A stretch of DNA of 64,000 nt from Lucinisca nassula (lineage: Eukaryota > Mollusca > Bivalvia > Lucinida > Lucinidae). This document shows, one piece after another, positions 10,378-21,430 of the stretch (position 1 is the first letter of the stretch; every line of letters starts with the position of its first letter). Location of the stretch: positions 101,434,072 to 101,498,071 of the forward strand of contig OY757014.1 in the NCBI GenBank assembly GCA_963580285.1, in the 5' to 3' direction. The translations under genes were made by a program, and so were the position numbers. Under the pieces are notes generated by a model. The model made no database searches, had not been told where the DNA came from, and saw only the letters and a program-made list of their open reading frames with translations.

Positions 10378-10985
10378 AGGCTGTTCTTTTGGAATACACA
10401 CATTAGCAACGTGTATACTAAGGCGATTAGAACACTTGGTTTCCTGAGGCGAAATCTTCATCAGTGTCCTCAGGATGCGAAGGAGACAGCATATAAGGGA
10501 CTTATTCGCCCAATCTTGGAATATGGTAGTTGCATTTGGGGCCCCAATGGAGTTGTCCTTAATGAAGAAATTGAAAAAGTTCGGAATAAAGCTGCTAGAG
10601 TTGTAACAAGCAATTACTGCTTTGAAAGTGGGAGCCTGACTGGAATTGTAGGAAAATTAAGATGGGTGTCTCTCAAGAAAAGGAGAAGAAACAATAGGCT
10701 CATACTCTTGTACAAAGGTCTAAAGGGTGCTGCCAGCATTCCAACAGTTGACCTTGTTCCCCAAGCTAGGCCTTGTAGAAACCAGTATTTACTGGAGTTT
10801 CAGACCCTTACTGCAAGAACTGACATCAATAAGAATCGTTCCTCCTCCGAACCATTAGAGATTGGAATGCCCATCCCGATTCGTTAATATCCACTGCTGA
10901 AGGTGGAGGATAGTGTAGTAATTTTATCACTTCGGTGAGAACTAGGGACTAACTTCCCATATCACAGGTCCTGGTGTATGTTATA
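10378..10985 (+). pseudogene. LINE 3' remnant: RT C-terminal region (CR1/jockey-type)
   Basis: An open frame to 10885 reads FFWNTHISNVYTKAIRTLGF, LIRPILEYGSCIWGP, ARVVTSNY and KKRRRNNRLILLYKGLKG. These are the thumb and C-terminal blocks of LINE RTs of the CR1/jockey type (HIS...KA.R.LGFLRRNL, LEYGS.VW.P, AARFVT). The tail recurs after the stop as NFPYHRSW-like residues near 10965. The endonuclease and RT core are absent, so it is a 5'-truncated copy inserted inside the PLE 3' UTR: PLE sequence stops near 10377 and resumes near 10990. Confidence 0.85.
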
Positions 10986-11130
10986 ATTCTGATTCAGGTT
11001 CTTATGTTGTTCCACTTTTGATGTTGCCATTAGGTTCTAGTTATTTCTTGTTTGTATTTCTTTCCTTTTGGTGTCTCTGGTGGGAGGAGTTGGTTAATTG
11101 TATCGATAACTGATAATTGCCTTCACTTCT

Positions 11131-12544
11131 ATTTGTTAAATTATAAAATAATCCAGTTCATTAAAACAGTATGCTTATCGCATAAACTACAAGCAAAGGC
11201 ACTGGCGATCTGCTTATAAGGGTATTTTCGCCAGAGACACTACTGCTTGCAGATGTAGAAGAGAATTAGAGTCAAGTATTGGAATGGAACAGCGATTCAT
11301 TATGCAACAAACAACTGGACGGAAGCGCGTGACGCTGACGCGAAATGACGCTGATTCATGACGTCACTTAAATATTCAATGACTTTAGACGGAAACCATT
11401 ACTTCCTTGCATCAAGACATTTTATGAAAGGGCATACACATGTGTGATACTGTAAAAAATGGCGGTAGTTCTTTAACAATGGCGAAAGTTTTGGAGAATA
11501 TATAGGAAGCACCGAAGTTATTGTTGATGTTTAGTGGGTACGAATCGGAATAGATCAGCTCTCGTCTTTGAATTGTTGAGTAATAAATCACCGTTTTGGC
11601 GATCATCTTTAAGTAGAAAAATCACTCGCGTTACGCACTCGTGATTTGATCTACTTTACAACTGACCTTCAAATTGTGAATCGATATTCAACAAATCACA
11701 GCTAGAGCTGATCGTTCTAACTCGTCTGTTTCTTCACAGAAAAGCTTTCGAGCTAATCTCGTCACTCCGGCGCCTGCGTTGTCGCTGTCGTCGATGTTGT
11801 CGTCTTTCCGAAAACAACATAACCTTCAAAAGTATTTGACTTAGTACGAAAAAACAGGATCAAATTCAGAATTTAAAGCCCCCTTTTGTCCCTGCATTTT
11901 GTTCTATGTTGAGCTTGGCGATGCAGTTTCCATGATTTGGTTAAGGAGTCAGTGCAAGAAAAGTGACATGTTTGGCAAGTCAATGGTCGAGAGCCTCACC
12001 TTGTATGTAGGAAAGCGGGTTAATCGTGATATGTGCTTGTCTCCTGATACATAACATATATACTTTTAGCCTCGTTTCAGCTGCCGCAGAAATGTTGTGT
12101 AAAGTTTGAATTTGAAATAACCATATCTGTTTCTGAACAATTTCGCAAAGAATATATAATGTAATGTAATGCCCCTTATCATGTCGACCACTTTTAAAAT
12201 TACAAATATAAAACCGACTGCGGGCAAACGCTCCCCGACGCCATGGCTACGTTTGTAAAAGGTTGTGAGTTTTAAAATTATTTTGCTGATAAGCATTGGA
12301 TGAAAATCGAAAAAAATAAAAATAAACATCTCTTCAAAACATGAAAAGCTTTGAACAGAGATGGCCTATCTTTTCTTAAACTTATCGGACCTGAAAAAAG
12401 TATGTCGAAAAAGTGGTACAAGTTAATAAAAATAAAAGGACGTTAACCCCAAAATCACACGCACATCTTCAGACAGTATAAAAGCATGCATAGTTCAATG
12501 ATCGGCGGAAAACATTAGGAGGTGTTGCGCCCAAATATAAAAAA
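11131..12544. other. Non-coding stretch; dispersed repeat near 11610-11750
   Basis: The segment 11610-11750 (AAATCACTCGCG, GCACTCGTGAT, TGATCTACTTT, CTGTTTCTT) recurs diverged at 24830-24930. The remainder has no recognised gene. Short ORFs at 11412-11606 and 12066-12329 on the minus strand lack domain signatures. Confidence 0.5.
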
Positions 12545-13050
12545 GTAGAAGTAAAACAAAGATCAGGAATTGATACAATTAACTTACTCCACCAATAAAA
12601 GACACCAAAGGGAAAGAAATACAAACATTAAGCGACAAGACCATAATGGAAACCTAAACAAAGGAAGGCCATAAGGACAGTTACTTTCCCACAAAATGGC
12701 CATATGGCCATCCAAAATAAAAATACAAAAGTGATACGCACAGTAAGTAACAAACAACAACATAAATAAATCGCCACAGAAGAGCCGCCTTGGAACGGTC
12801 AGTGGAAGATTTCTTCGCGATTTAGACAAATAATTTGTTCAGTCCGCATGAAGGCCTCCTAACTCATCAGTGCAACATCTCCGTGAACACAAAAATCAAA
12901 GAACCACAGAGGTGAGACAACGGTGAGGACTCTTCGCGATTTAGACAAATAATTTGTTCAGTCCGCATGAAGGCCTCCTAACTCATCAATGCAACATCTC
13001 CGTGAACTTAAAAATCAAAGAACCACAGAGGTGAGACAACGGTGAGGACT
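12545..13050 (-). mobile_element. 5'-truncated PLE 3' end with 119-bp tandem duplication
   Basis: The left boundary AGTAGAAGTAAAACAAAGATC is the reversed PLE 3' terminus. The body contains CACAAAATGGCCATATGGCC, GAACCGCCTTGGAACGGTC-like and CTCATCAGTGCAACATCTCC blocks. The distal segment (TTCTTCGCGATTTAGAC to GGTGAGGACTC) occurs twice in tandem at about 12812-12930 and 12931-13050. Confidence 0.8.
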
Positions 13051-13057
13051 CATAACC

Positions 13058-13317
13058 GTCACGAAAACACACCTATCTAAATTTGACCCCTTAAACCCCA
13101 CTTTTAAATAGCAAAACTGGGGTTTGCCGGGGTGTACTGTAGTTTTCTTGTTTCTGCTCAAAAACATAGATTGTGGGTACTCGTTAGAACCGCCTAGAGT
13201 ATCCACAATATACGTTTTGAGCAGAAATAAGAAAAATATCGACATTTTTCATCTGAAAATTTTCATATTTTGGAGGTAAAATTTACAATGTATTTGTAAA
13301 GGCGTGTTTTCGTAATG
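13058..13317. mobile_element. Palindromic MITE (CGAAAACACGCC family)
   Basis: Termini CACGAAAACACACC and GGCGTGTTTTCGTAATG are inverted. The centre has GCTCAAAAACATAGATTGTGG and the reversed CCACAATATACGTTTTGAGC around a shortened TAGAACCGCC core. Same family as 27617, 29636, 33441, 57677 and 63549. No ORF. Confidence 0.8.
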
Positions 13318-13329
13318 CTATCGATGCTG

Positions 13330-13765
13330 CAAAAAGCTAAGTCGAAAAAGTTAAAAGAGAAAAACAAGTTATAAAAAATAAAGGGTGGACAACACAAGAA
13401 TCATCTGCGCAGCTGCAGACCATGACAAAATACCTACACTATTTTAAAAAAATCGGTAAAACTGTAAGAATAGTTGTGCTCACAAGGATTTATTCTTAGT
13501 ATTCTAATAAAATCTGAATCGAAAAAAAAGTTGTTGAGAAATAAAGGGAGGGTAACTACAAAACCACATGCACACCTGCAGACTATGACAAAACACCTGC
13601 AAAGTTTCAAAGAGATCAGTAGAAACTATAAGAGAAGTTGCGTGTACAAGCTATCCATCTCACTGTGTCTACTGACGGACGGACGGACGAACTCATTTAA
13701 AAGTCCAACTAACGTCGGAGACAAAATATTTCAACCAGGCCCAAACATGTTAAATATATGTTAAA
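13330..13765. repeat. Two tandem copies of a dispersed bivalve-type repeat
   Basis: Blocks AATAAAGG, GCAGACCATGACAAAATACCT and TCGGTAAAAC (about 13380-13460) recur at about 13540-13620 as GCAGACTATGACAAAACACCT and TCAGTAGAAAC, and more weakly at 12420-12480. A GGACGGACGGAC run ends the second copy. Non-coding. Confidence 0.55.
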
Positions 13766-13769
13766 GATA

Positions 13770-14290
13770 ATGGATTTATGGTCCTTTCGGACCAATAAGT
13801 GCATTTAGAATCATTTTGAAAATAGAGTTCTGCTTAAACCGGTGGTAGAGGGCTTGACCGGCGTTGCACATATCAGTACTGGTCATGAACAGACTCAATA
13901 AAACAGATTCTACTATTTTCTTTTATTTGGTGTATTCTTTGCTTTCAAAAGATCTAACTATTCAGAACGTATTTATCTTCACTGCAGCTGGTGTTGTGCC
14001 GTGTGGCGGCCGTAAAAAGTTTCCCTGTAAATCTATCATAGTGCAGATTATATTTTCTGGTCCTTTTGGATCATTGATTCATTTAGAATCATTCTGAAAA
14101 TAGAGTTCTGCTTAATCCGGAGCTAGAGGCCGTGACCGGTGTTGAACATTTCAGTACTAGTCATAAACTGACTCAATAAAACCGAGTCTGTTATTTTCGT
14201 TTATTTGGTGTAATATTCGCTTCCAAAGGATCTAACTATTCAGAACTTATTCACCAAAAATAAAATTACTGATAGCACGCAGTTTTAAAC
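13770..14290 (+). repeat. Retrozyme-related tandem dimer without hammerhead core
   Basis: Two units of roughly 285 bp share GATTCATTTAGAATCATT-like, AATAGAGTTCTGCTTAA and GACTCAATAAAAC pieces. Outside the centre they align with the hammerhead repeats at 14644-15168 and 51500-51902 (GTGTGGCGGCCGTAAAAAG, GGATCATTGATTC, CTTCC and AAAGGATCTAAC, AGAAC). The CTGATGA/GAAA block of those repeats is replaced here by unrelated sequence. Confidence 0.6.
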
Positions 14291-14370
14291 AGCATTACTT
14301 GCCAATATGAAAATGTTTTGTACCAAGTTGAAGAAACTGTTCATTAAATCTTTGTAATACTTATTTTTCT

Positions 14371-14643
14371 TTGTCGTTCTGACATGCTGTCTGTCCTCCC
14401 TTCGAGCTATGAGCTATGACAAAGTCGATGAGATGTCAGTGTTTGGAGCGAGGATGCGTCCATAAAATTTTGTTTCGAATTGGCAGACGGAAGATTAGCG
14501 AATTGGCAGATTGTCTCTTGCTGTTTGTTTCAATTTATAGACATCCAGCCTCTTTGGCACTTTCTTGCCTTGTGGTTGCACTTTGGCACTTTCTTGCAGA
14601 ACTCTATTGGCAAACTTATTGTTCTTTATTAGGCCTGGCCTCA
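14371..14643 (-). pseudogene. RTE-type LINE endonuclease fragment (reverse orientation)
   Basis: The minus strand reads VQPQGKKVPKRLDVYKLKQ and ANRVLQESAKV, with further residues matching the C-terminal end of RTE-clade apurinic-like endonucleases. It is an inverted partner of the fragment beginning at 15169: both contain CTTCCGTCTGCCAATTCGAA and ATGCATCCTCGC-like DNA in opposite orientations. Confidence 0.7.
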
Positions 14644-14711
14644 TAGTGTAGTTTATATTTTCTTGTCCTTCGGGATCATTGATTCCATTGTGGAATTTCG
14701 AAAATATTTGG

Positions 14712-14757
14712 GGGTCATTATTTAAGTCTAATTGGATGAAACTAGCTGGTCTTGCCC
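14712..14757 (+). ncRNA. Hammerhead ribozyme relic
   Basis: Same 46-nt length and frame as the intact copy at 55962-56007, with GGGTCA, GAAA, ACTAGCTGGT and C retained. The CTGATGA box has become TTATTTA and helix II no longer pairs, so it should be inactive. Confidence 0.7.
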
Positions 14758-15045
14758 AGAAAACATGCAACTCCATATTTTTCAGTTCTGTGGTGTATTC
14801 CTTGCTTCAAAAGGATAACCGTTTTACAGAACATATTAGAACTGACTATTCGGCTTAGAAAATTTTGTACGCTCCACAATATTCAGTCCTTGCTTCAAAA
14901 GGATTACCTTTCGATAGAAAATGTTTAACTTCACCACAGCTGGTGTAAAGCGAATGTGGCGGCCGTAAAAGTTATATTGTCCCTGCCCTACATCATAGTA
15001 AGGGTTACACTTTCTAGTCCTTTGTGGAATTTCGAAAATATCTAG

Positions 15046-15083
15046 GGGTCACTGAAAAGGCCTTAAACTAGCTAGTCTGGCCC
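15046..15083 (+). ncRNA. Hammerhead ribozyme relic with helix II deletion
   Basis: Helix I strands GGGTCA and TGGCCC and the palindromic helix III ACTAGCTAGT followed by C remain. The core box reads CTGAAAA and about 8 nt of helix II/loop and the G of GAAA are missing. Inactive by inspection. Confidence 0.75.
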
Positions 15084-15168
15084 GGACAAATGTTGTACAC
15101 TCCACATTTTTCAGCTCAGTGTTGAAGTCCTTGCTTCCAAAGGAATAGCTTTCTATCGAACATATTTG

Positions 15169-15920
15169 TGGCACAGACCACCGTACCTTGGACAGAGAGT
15201 TTGGGACTGAAGGAGTAGTAAATTGCAATAGCAATGGGCGCCTCCTTTGAGGAAGTTTGCAGAGCATCAACTGCTGATCACTAACAATCTTCCGTCTGCC
15301 AATTCGAAACAAGAAATCAAGGATGCATCCTCGCCCTAAACACTGGCATCTCATTGACTATGTCATAGCTCGAAGGAAGGACAGACAGCATATCAGAATG
15401 ACAAAGACTATATGTGGTGCGAACTGCTTGACAGATCACAGGCTCGTTTCAGAAAACTCAACATGCGCATTCAACCTGCACAGAGACCACAAGGCAAGGA
15501 AGTACCGTAAAGACTGCATGTCTCTATGCTGAAACAAACAGCAAGCCTTTATCCATGGACTCTTTAGCAGACGAGATGTAATGGAACTCAGCTCAGACGA
15601 TCCAGAAGAGAACTGGAAGGCTTCAGAGACATTCACTCTGGTTTGTCGAGAGTGACAAGAAATCCAGGCACTTCTTGATGAGAAGCAAAAAAAAAAAAAC
15701 ACACACACACAAGACATACCTCAGAGATTCCAGAATAGTATCCAACAAGGTCGCTTATTCAGAAATATGCAGGAGAGATCGGACTAGACTTAGAGATATG
15801 CAAGACTCCCGGCTGTATATTAGGACTAATGAAATCTATTCCGTTGATGATGGCAAGGATATGACGACGTTCTTTAATGCATTAAAGTCAGTTTATGTTG
15901 TAAATGTTGTAAATAACGCA
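15169..15920 (+). pseudogene. RTE-type LINE, endonuclease end and linker
   Basis: Translating through frameshifts gives TDHRTLDREFGTEGVVNCNS, HPRPKHWHLIDYVIARRKDR, GANCLTDHRLV and then SRHFLMRSKKK..HKTYLRDSR, RLRDMQDSRLYIRTNEI and FFNALKSVY. These are the conserved endonuclease C-terminus (HWHLIDYV, TDHRL with the catalytic D and H) and the linker of RTE-clade LINEs. It stops abruptly after LKSVY. The matching RT resumes at about 17975. Confidence 0.85.
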
Positions 15921-16927
15921 AACAGGATTTTAAATGGCATTTATTCTGCTTAATATATACTATGGTATGTTCTCCCAAGAGGAGACGGCAGTTTAATGTG
16001 AAAGTATTAAACATCACGGCTGAAAATAAAAAAAAAATAAATAAGTAATACATATTATAACACCAGTTAAAATACCATCACCAACAAACCCATTGAGCAT
16101 TCAGCAGTTTAGCCAAATATTTGCACAACGGTGAATAACACTATGTTCAACAGGCTTCTGACCCATTAAATCTATGTTTGGTAATATCTTTTACCAGTTT
16201 GGGTGTTTTTAATTAGCCTTGCAAAGTATTGTATTAATGTCATTTGAACAAGTCACGAATTCAATACAAGACAAAAAGCACGAAATATTTCATCGATTTT
16301 TGGCATTAAAAACAATTTCGACTCCTCTTCGAGACGTCATCAGGAAACATTCCCATCCACAACTGTATTGAAAGTTATTTTACAAACGTCAAACTTAATT
16401 CAAATACCTGGATAGATATAACATTTGTTGTACTACAATGTATAAGACTGCCCGCTTCAGTTCACTTTAAAACCAACCAACCGTTTAGTTTTACTTGTCT
16501 ATACGCCATACAACAACTGCACAATTTTTACGCCAAATCATCATGTACTGTAAAACAAAAATGTCATCAAATAATATTTCTATCCTAGCTATAGCCTTTT
16601 CGTCATCATTGCAATATACAAAAATCTGTTTAAGAGATACCAATATACGTTAGAACTATTTGAAAGCCTGTTTGTAGAACAATGACTGTGAGTAAGGGAA
16701 ACTATTAAATGAGTTATTCTGAAAAAAAAAAAATAAAAAGTTGTGTGTTAGAACTTGATTTCGAAAGGAATATTGGTTGCATCGGTATTTTGATAGAAAG
16801 ACATCTAATCCAATATCTACTAAGCAACGTGGAAACCGGATTACAGAAATTAGACATAATCAGAGTATTGTTTTATATGAATAGATACCTGAAACTAGTT
16901 GCCATGAAAATTTAATGAAAGCGAATT

Positions 16928-16957
16928 AAGTGAGTGAGTGAGTGAGTGAGTGAGTGA
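16928..16957. repeat. (GTGA)n microsatellite
   Basis: About seven GTGA units in tandem. Similar runs at 9047 and 25075 are SINE tails, so this may be a remnant tail of SINE family C, but no SINE body is recognisable here. Confidence 0.8.
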
Positions 16958-17109
16958 TAAGTAAGGTCCTTAATCTTAATTCAATAATATAACGCATTTT
17001 TTTATTTAGGGAGGGTTGCTAGTTTCGTTAGACCAATCTTCCAAGAGACCCTTCATTAATCATACAATATCAAGAACTACCAAGAAACAAAATATGGGAA
17101 TAAACAAAT

Positions 17110-17290
17110 GAAACGTATGCATGAGAAAAATGACAGTAGTAAATCATTTATGAATATAAAAAATAGCAATGATCCCTGCGGGACTCCGCATTTTATAATA
17201 CCTATTTCTCACGTTTTATTGTTAACAGAATTTACATTTAAATTGGTCATTTGGTAAAAACCTACATTGCATAAACTTTTCGATGTCAGT
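17110..17290 (-). pseudogene. LINE RT relic (motif GVPQGS)
   Basis: The minus strand encodes CGVPQGSLLFFIFINDLL (about 17190 to 17136), the conserved RT palm block of CR1/jockey-like LINEs (GVPQGSVLGPLLFLIYINDL). Upstream residues are degenerate with stops. It is very short and old. Confidence 0.7.
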
Positions 17291-17974
17291 GGTTCTTATT
17301 ACAAATCTGAATCTGGCTCTTTTCAAGCGAATACATTTTTTAGCCCGCCGTGTCAAATTCAATGCCGCTTAAAGTCTCTATTATGTACGGGATTTAAAAA
17401 CTGCTTTATGACGTTGACGAACGGACTCGCCACTGTATACGTACGCAATTATTGCACGGCCATTTAAAAGTTTACGGAATTGTTCTCAAAAATAGGTTAT
17501 CATGCCCCATCCAAATGACAGCCATATTGGAAAAAATCTCACCGCTTTTGGCGACATTGTGTTTTGAGAACAGTTATCAATTGTGTCTGGCAAACTGATC
17601 TTGTTTACTCATCTCATATACAAATGAGACTAAAGAAAATTTTAAGTTTTTCTTGTTACGTAGAGTACACGATTTGATTGCTTCAGGCTAAAACATATGT
17701 CATCAAAATTATAAGGGAATATGATTAATCAATAGAACGGACATATTTCAATCCATGAACGCTGTTTTTGTTTCAATATGTTTGCGCATAATTGATATCA
17801 TATCGGAAGTTTGAGACTCATACAAGAATATTACACTAACGGGCTACCATACTTTATTATCTGTTGCGACGTTATGCAATTCAGAGAAGTTGTCCATACA
17901 GTGATTTCATATGCAGCATAGATTCAACTTCATAGGTAAATCATCAGAAACTGTCCTACCTTCCAGGTAAGCAA

Positions 17975-19680
17975 TGTCTAAAAAAAGTCTCTGGGCCCCT
18001 GCCTATTTGTCTTCTGACTGACAATAGGGCTATCTTGAAAAGATGGGCTGAGAACTTTGATAATGTGCTTAATCGGCCATCATTTATCAATGAAGATGCT
18101 CTCAACCGACTACCTCTGGTGGAATGTAATCTGCTTCCCAGCCGTTACTGAAACTATGAAAGCAATAAAACTTCTGTCATCGGATCAGATGCAATGCCAA
18201 CTGAGATCTTCAAAGTCGGAGGTACCCAGTTATAAAGAAAATGACACATTTATTTCACATTATATGGAGAAAAGCAGGTATCCCTAAAAAATTCAGTGAT
18301 GCGTCAATTATCCACCTATTCAAACGGAGAGGTAATCCTCAGGTCTGCGACAATCACCATGGTGTCCCTTTATTTTAAAGTGCTTGGAAGGTTCTTGAAA
18401 GTCTCTTAATTAAACCGACTGAATGTCGACCTTGATCAGTCAGGGCTGTTAGGACGCCAGTGTGGATTGAGAAGGGACAAAAGGACAATTGACTTGATAT
18501 TCACAGCGGGGCAGCGTCAAGCGAAATGCCAGGAACAGAACATGGACCTCTACATGACATTTGTTGAACTTACCAAAGCATTGACACAGTCAGTCATGAG
18601 GGTCTTTTGAAAATCATGGCGAAATTTGGCTAACCAGCCAAGTTCATATCAATGGTACGGCAGTTCCAAGATTGTATGCTTGTATAGGTCCAAAATGATG
18701 GCGGGTTTTCTGATCCATTCCCTGTGACAAATGGAATCAAGCAAGGATGCGTACTAGTACGAACGCTGTTCAGCATTGTGCTCTCCGTCGGGGTTCTCTG
18801 TCATGCTCACAGATGCTTTCCGTGATGTTTAAAATGATAAACTCATTAAGCATCGCTTTGTGGGAAGTTTTTAACCTAAGAAGGTTGCAAGCTAAATCCA
18901 AGATACAGACAGAGGTTTTAGATGAATGATTCTTTGCTGATGACATGACAGAGGGTGTTACAACAGAAGAGAAGATGCAAAATCGTTTAGATCAAATAGT
19001 ATCCAAAAGACTGAGTGCCAACGCTAGTGTAACATCTGACAGACTACGTGGTAGTGCTTAGTATAGATGTGGAATCAGGCTAGATACAAAGCTGAAAGTC
19101 TAAAGAGCTGTCGTGCCGCCAGCACTAGTATATGCATGTGATGCATAGATAGGTTACCAACGGCATGTCAAAAGACTGACCCACTCCAATTTAAGCGGTC
19201 TTAGAAAACTCATAAAGATTAAGTAACAAGACATGATAATAGACATAGAAATCCTGAAAAGGGCAGGGATGCAGAGTGCACACACCCTTCTGAAACTGGC
19301 CATATTACCAGGTTGCCTGAGGAACGGTGCTAAAAAAATTGTCTATGGAGATTTAGAAATAGGCAAACGCTCCCATGGTGGTCAGAAAAAGCGTTACAAG
19401 GACACCCTAAAAGCCCCCCTTAATGACTTAAATATACCAAAAGGGTTTTGGAAACAAATTGCACTAGACCGAGCAAAGTGGCGAGGTCTCATTAGAAGTG
19501 ATGCCAGTGAAAATGAGACAAAACGAATGAGCGAAGCCAAACAGAAACGTACACAGCGCAAGCCAGAGCTAAGCATGACAAAAAGAGCTGATGCGCAATC
19601 TGCAACGGACAGTTCAGAGCTAGAATTGGTCTCATCAGCCATCCTAGAACAAACACTAGCATTTCTTGCATGTGATTAAG
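17975..19680 (+). pseudogene. RTE-type LINE, reverse transcriptase and C-terminal region
   Basis: Through multiple frameshifts the + strand reads ILKRWAENFDNVLNRPSFIN, DALNRLPLVE, SDAMPTEIFKVGG, NRLNVDLDQSG, RTIDLIFTAGQRQAKCQEQN, MDLYMTFVELTKA, VTNGIKQGCVL, NLRRLQAKSKIQT and FFADDMT (the catalytic ADD box at about 18931-18950). It ends with an intact 148-codon stretch at 19233-19679: EILKRAGMQSAHTLLKLA, IGKRSHGGQKKRYKDTLKA, FWKQIALDRAKWRGLIR. The RT and C-terminal regions therefore come from one RTE-clade element whose endonuclease end lies at 15169-15920. RTE elements use their endonuclease and RT for target-primed insertion. This copy is dead. Confidence 0.85.
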
Positions 19681-19689
19681 ATTGTTCAT

Positions 19690-20190
19690 TGTCAGTAATG
19701 ACAGACGAACTATAGATAAGGTGCGTCATACAGTGTCCTGATCCTGATAAAACAGCCCTTCATTTGTGTAATGTTGTATTAAATGTTTCTAAAAACTGAA
19801 AAATACATAAAACTGTGGCATTTTTAATTTAATGGAAATTGACTGTATTGTTCCTTACGAACTGCTTCCGTTTTTTTTTTTACACGAAATACATCATTAT
19901 ATAAGCCCTATTTAACGCTACCTTTCTCTGCATAAAAGGGATTTAAAGGGAGATTCTTACACGGTACTGACCAGGACTGCGTTTAAAGTACCCACTAAAT
20001 GTAATTGTCAAGGTGGTCTTATATATCTAAAGCAATGACTGAAATTACATTCAAACACGGTACAGGCCCGTCGCGAACCCTTGTGATGCCTTCCAAGACA
20101 AAAACGTAAATCTAACACAGCGCTCCTATATTGGCAATATAAACGGACTGTGAATAATTCTGCAAGAATCTCTCATTATACCCACAAATG
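19690..20190. other. Non-coding, nothing recognised
   Basis: AT-rich, no ORF with a recognisable domain and no clear repeat match inside the window. Confidence 0.5.
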
Positions 20191-20194
20191 AAAT

Positions 20195-20415
20195 TGGGGG
20201 GGGGGGGGGTATATAGGAGTGCGCTTGTCGGTCGGTCGGTCGGTCGGTCGGTCGGTCGGTCTGTTGACTTGGTTTCCAGACGATAACTCAAAAAGCGCTT
20301 CACCTATTTTTATAATTTTTGGTACACTGATGCAGCATCATAAAATACAGGTCAAGTTCGATTTCCACTACAATTCGTCAATTTTCGACATAGTTATGGC
20401 CCCTTTCAAGTGAAA
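20195..20415. repeat. Poly-G and (CGGT)n microsatellite element
   Basis: A run of about 14 G, then TATATAGGAG and seven or more CGGT units (20228-20260), followed by CCAGACGATAACTCAAAAAG. This layout looks like the end of a dispersed element that carries a simple repeat. Family unknown. Confidence 0.6.
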
Positions 20416-20697
20416 TAAATTGCAAAATGGCGCTGTTGTACTATCAAGGCAGTTTTTGTGGGGGTATTCATCACCTTTAGTGATAGCTCTAGTTGGAAGA
20501 GCGTTACGCGATTAGCCGCAGTGTTATGACGTCACTCGGAGCTTTTTTGACGTAAGACGTTGTAACGTCATTTGCTCATATTTACAGGTAACAAAATGAT
20601 TGAAATACACTTGCTACAGTAATAAATTATAGCGTTGGCGGAATTCGTAAAATAAAGTGGTCCTATACACTGGCGACATGGTTACGCAATTCCACTT

Positions 20698-21005
20698 CGC
20701 CCCCGCCCATCGGGGTTTGAATAAATACATGGGCTCCATGATGCTTCCACGCAGAGCTGAAACCGACCCACACACGAGTACTGGTAAACCGCTTAGAGGA
20801 TCTAAGCATGTCCAGGCAAAGCGGTGCGCACGAGTCGGCCCGTCCATGCTTATAAACCCTATTGGTTTCATTGGCGGCAGGGCTTGATAAGTCATTTCAT
20901 CTCAATGTCGGGTAAAAGTCCCACAAAATTGGAAGCAACATTTCCAAAATGACCTTTACAGTCTTTGCGGGGACGTTAAACTTCACATCAAACAAACAAA
21001 CGCAA
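20698..21005 (+). mobile_element. SINE family A, near full length
   Basis: CCCGCCCATCGGGGTTTG, ATGCTTCCACGCAGAGCTG, TCATTTCATCTCAATGTCGG and the 3' end GGGGACGTTAAACTTCACATC with a CAAACAAACAAA tail. Longest open frames across it are incidental. Confidence 0.85.
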
Positions 21006-21129
21006 TTCCCCTCCTAGCCATGTACCATTGTATTAGGTGTCATTAAATTATCTTCAATAATTTTACAGATATGCTCCGGATAACCTTTTTATTGCACAAA
21101 TTAAGAAAGGAAATAAATCTATAAATACT

Positions 21130-21430
21130 TTTTACAGGGTTACAAATCTTGCATTGTGCACTCTATCACAGTATTAAGTTTCATTAAATTACCTTTAATA
21201 CTTTTAGAGATATGCTCGAGGCAAAAGTGTGACGGACAGATGGACGGACGTTCCGACCAATGGTCAAACAGATGGAGAAAGCTGCGACCATATGCTTTCC
21301 CTTCAGGGAGCATATTTAAATTATTCGTAATCAACAATAATAAAACAATTACTGATTCTAAAAGAGATACTGGAACCAATGCTAAAGGGAACTATTTGGT
21401 GACTGTAAGGGGCATTTTATAGCACACCAG
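21130..21430. repeat. Dispersed repeat with GACGGACAG run
   Basis: Contains TCTTGCATTGTGC, ATTAAGTTTCATTAAATTACC, GAGATATGCTC, GACGGACAGATGGACGGACG and TATGCTTTCCCTTC.GGGAG. The same order of blocks recurs at 24100-24720. Confidence 0.65.

Larger units (their letters stand above)
8763..11130 (+). pseudogene. Penelope-like element copy 3: RT remnant and 3' UTR
   Basis: Starts in the RT block just before FSTLYTTLP and abuts the 3' end of copy 2. A SINE interrupts it at 9048-9136, within the motif that encodes PMGTN. RT remnants continue to about 9830 with many frameshifts. The 3' UTR runs from about 9900 to 11130 and is itself split by a CR1/jockey-type LINE at 10378-10985. No catalytic YLDD survives intact in this copy. 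Confidence 0.8.
14644..15168 (+). mobile_element. Retrozyme-like dimer with decayed hammerheads
   Basis: Two units, each with ATTCCATTGTGGAATTTCGAA-like DNA, a hammerhead relic (14712-14757; 15046-15083), CTCCATATTTTTCAG-like DNA and CCTTGCTTC.AAAGGA. The last unit ends at GAACATATT (15168), the same 3' end as at 51902 and 55623. It lies between two inverted RTE fragments and directly abuts RTE coding sequence on the right. Confidence 0.75.
15921..17974. other. Approximately 2-kb AT-rich insertion splitting the RTE element
   Basis: The RTE reading stops near 15920 and resumes near 17975, so this block is probably an insertion. It contains a minus-strand LINE relic (17110-17290), a GTGA microsatellite (16928-16957), and at 16311-16345 an inverted-repeat motif (GACTCCTCTTCGAGACGTC). 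No TIRs or gene could be defined. Confidence 0.5.

Noticed and set aside
16311..16345. Possible hammerhead on the minus strand (CTGATGA, then GTCGAAAT)
   Set aside because: The helix between the boxes could form, but no helix III/GUC site or helix I partner could be identified. Looks like a common inverted-repeat motif.
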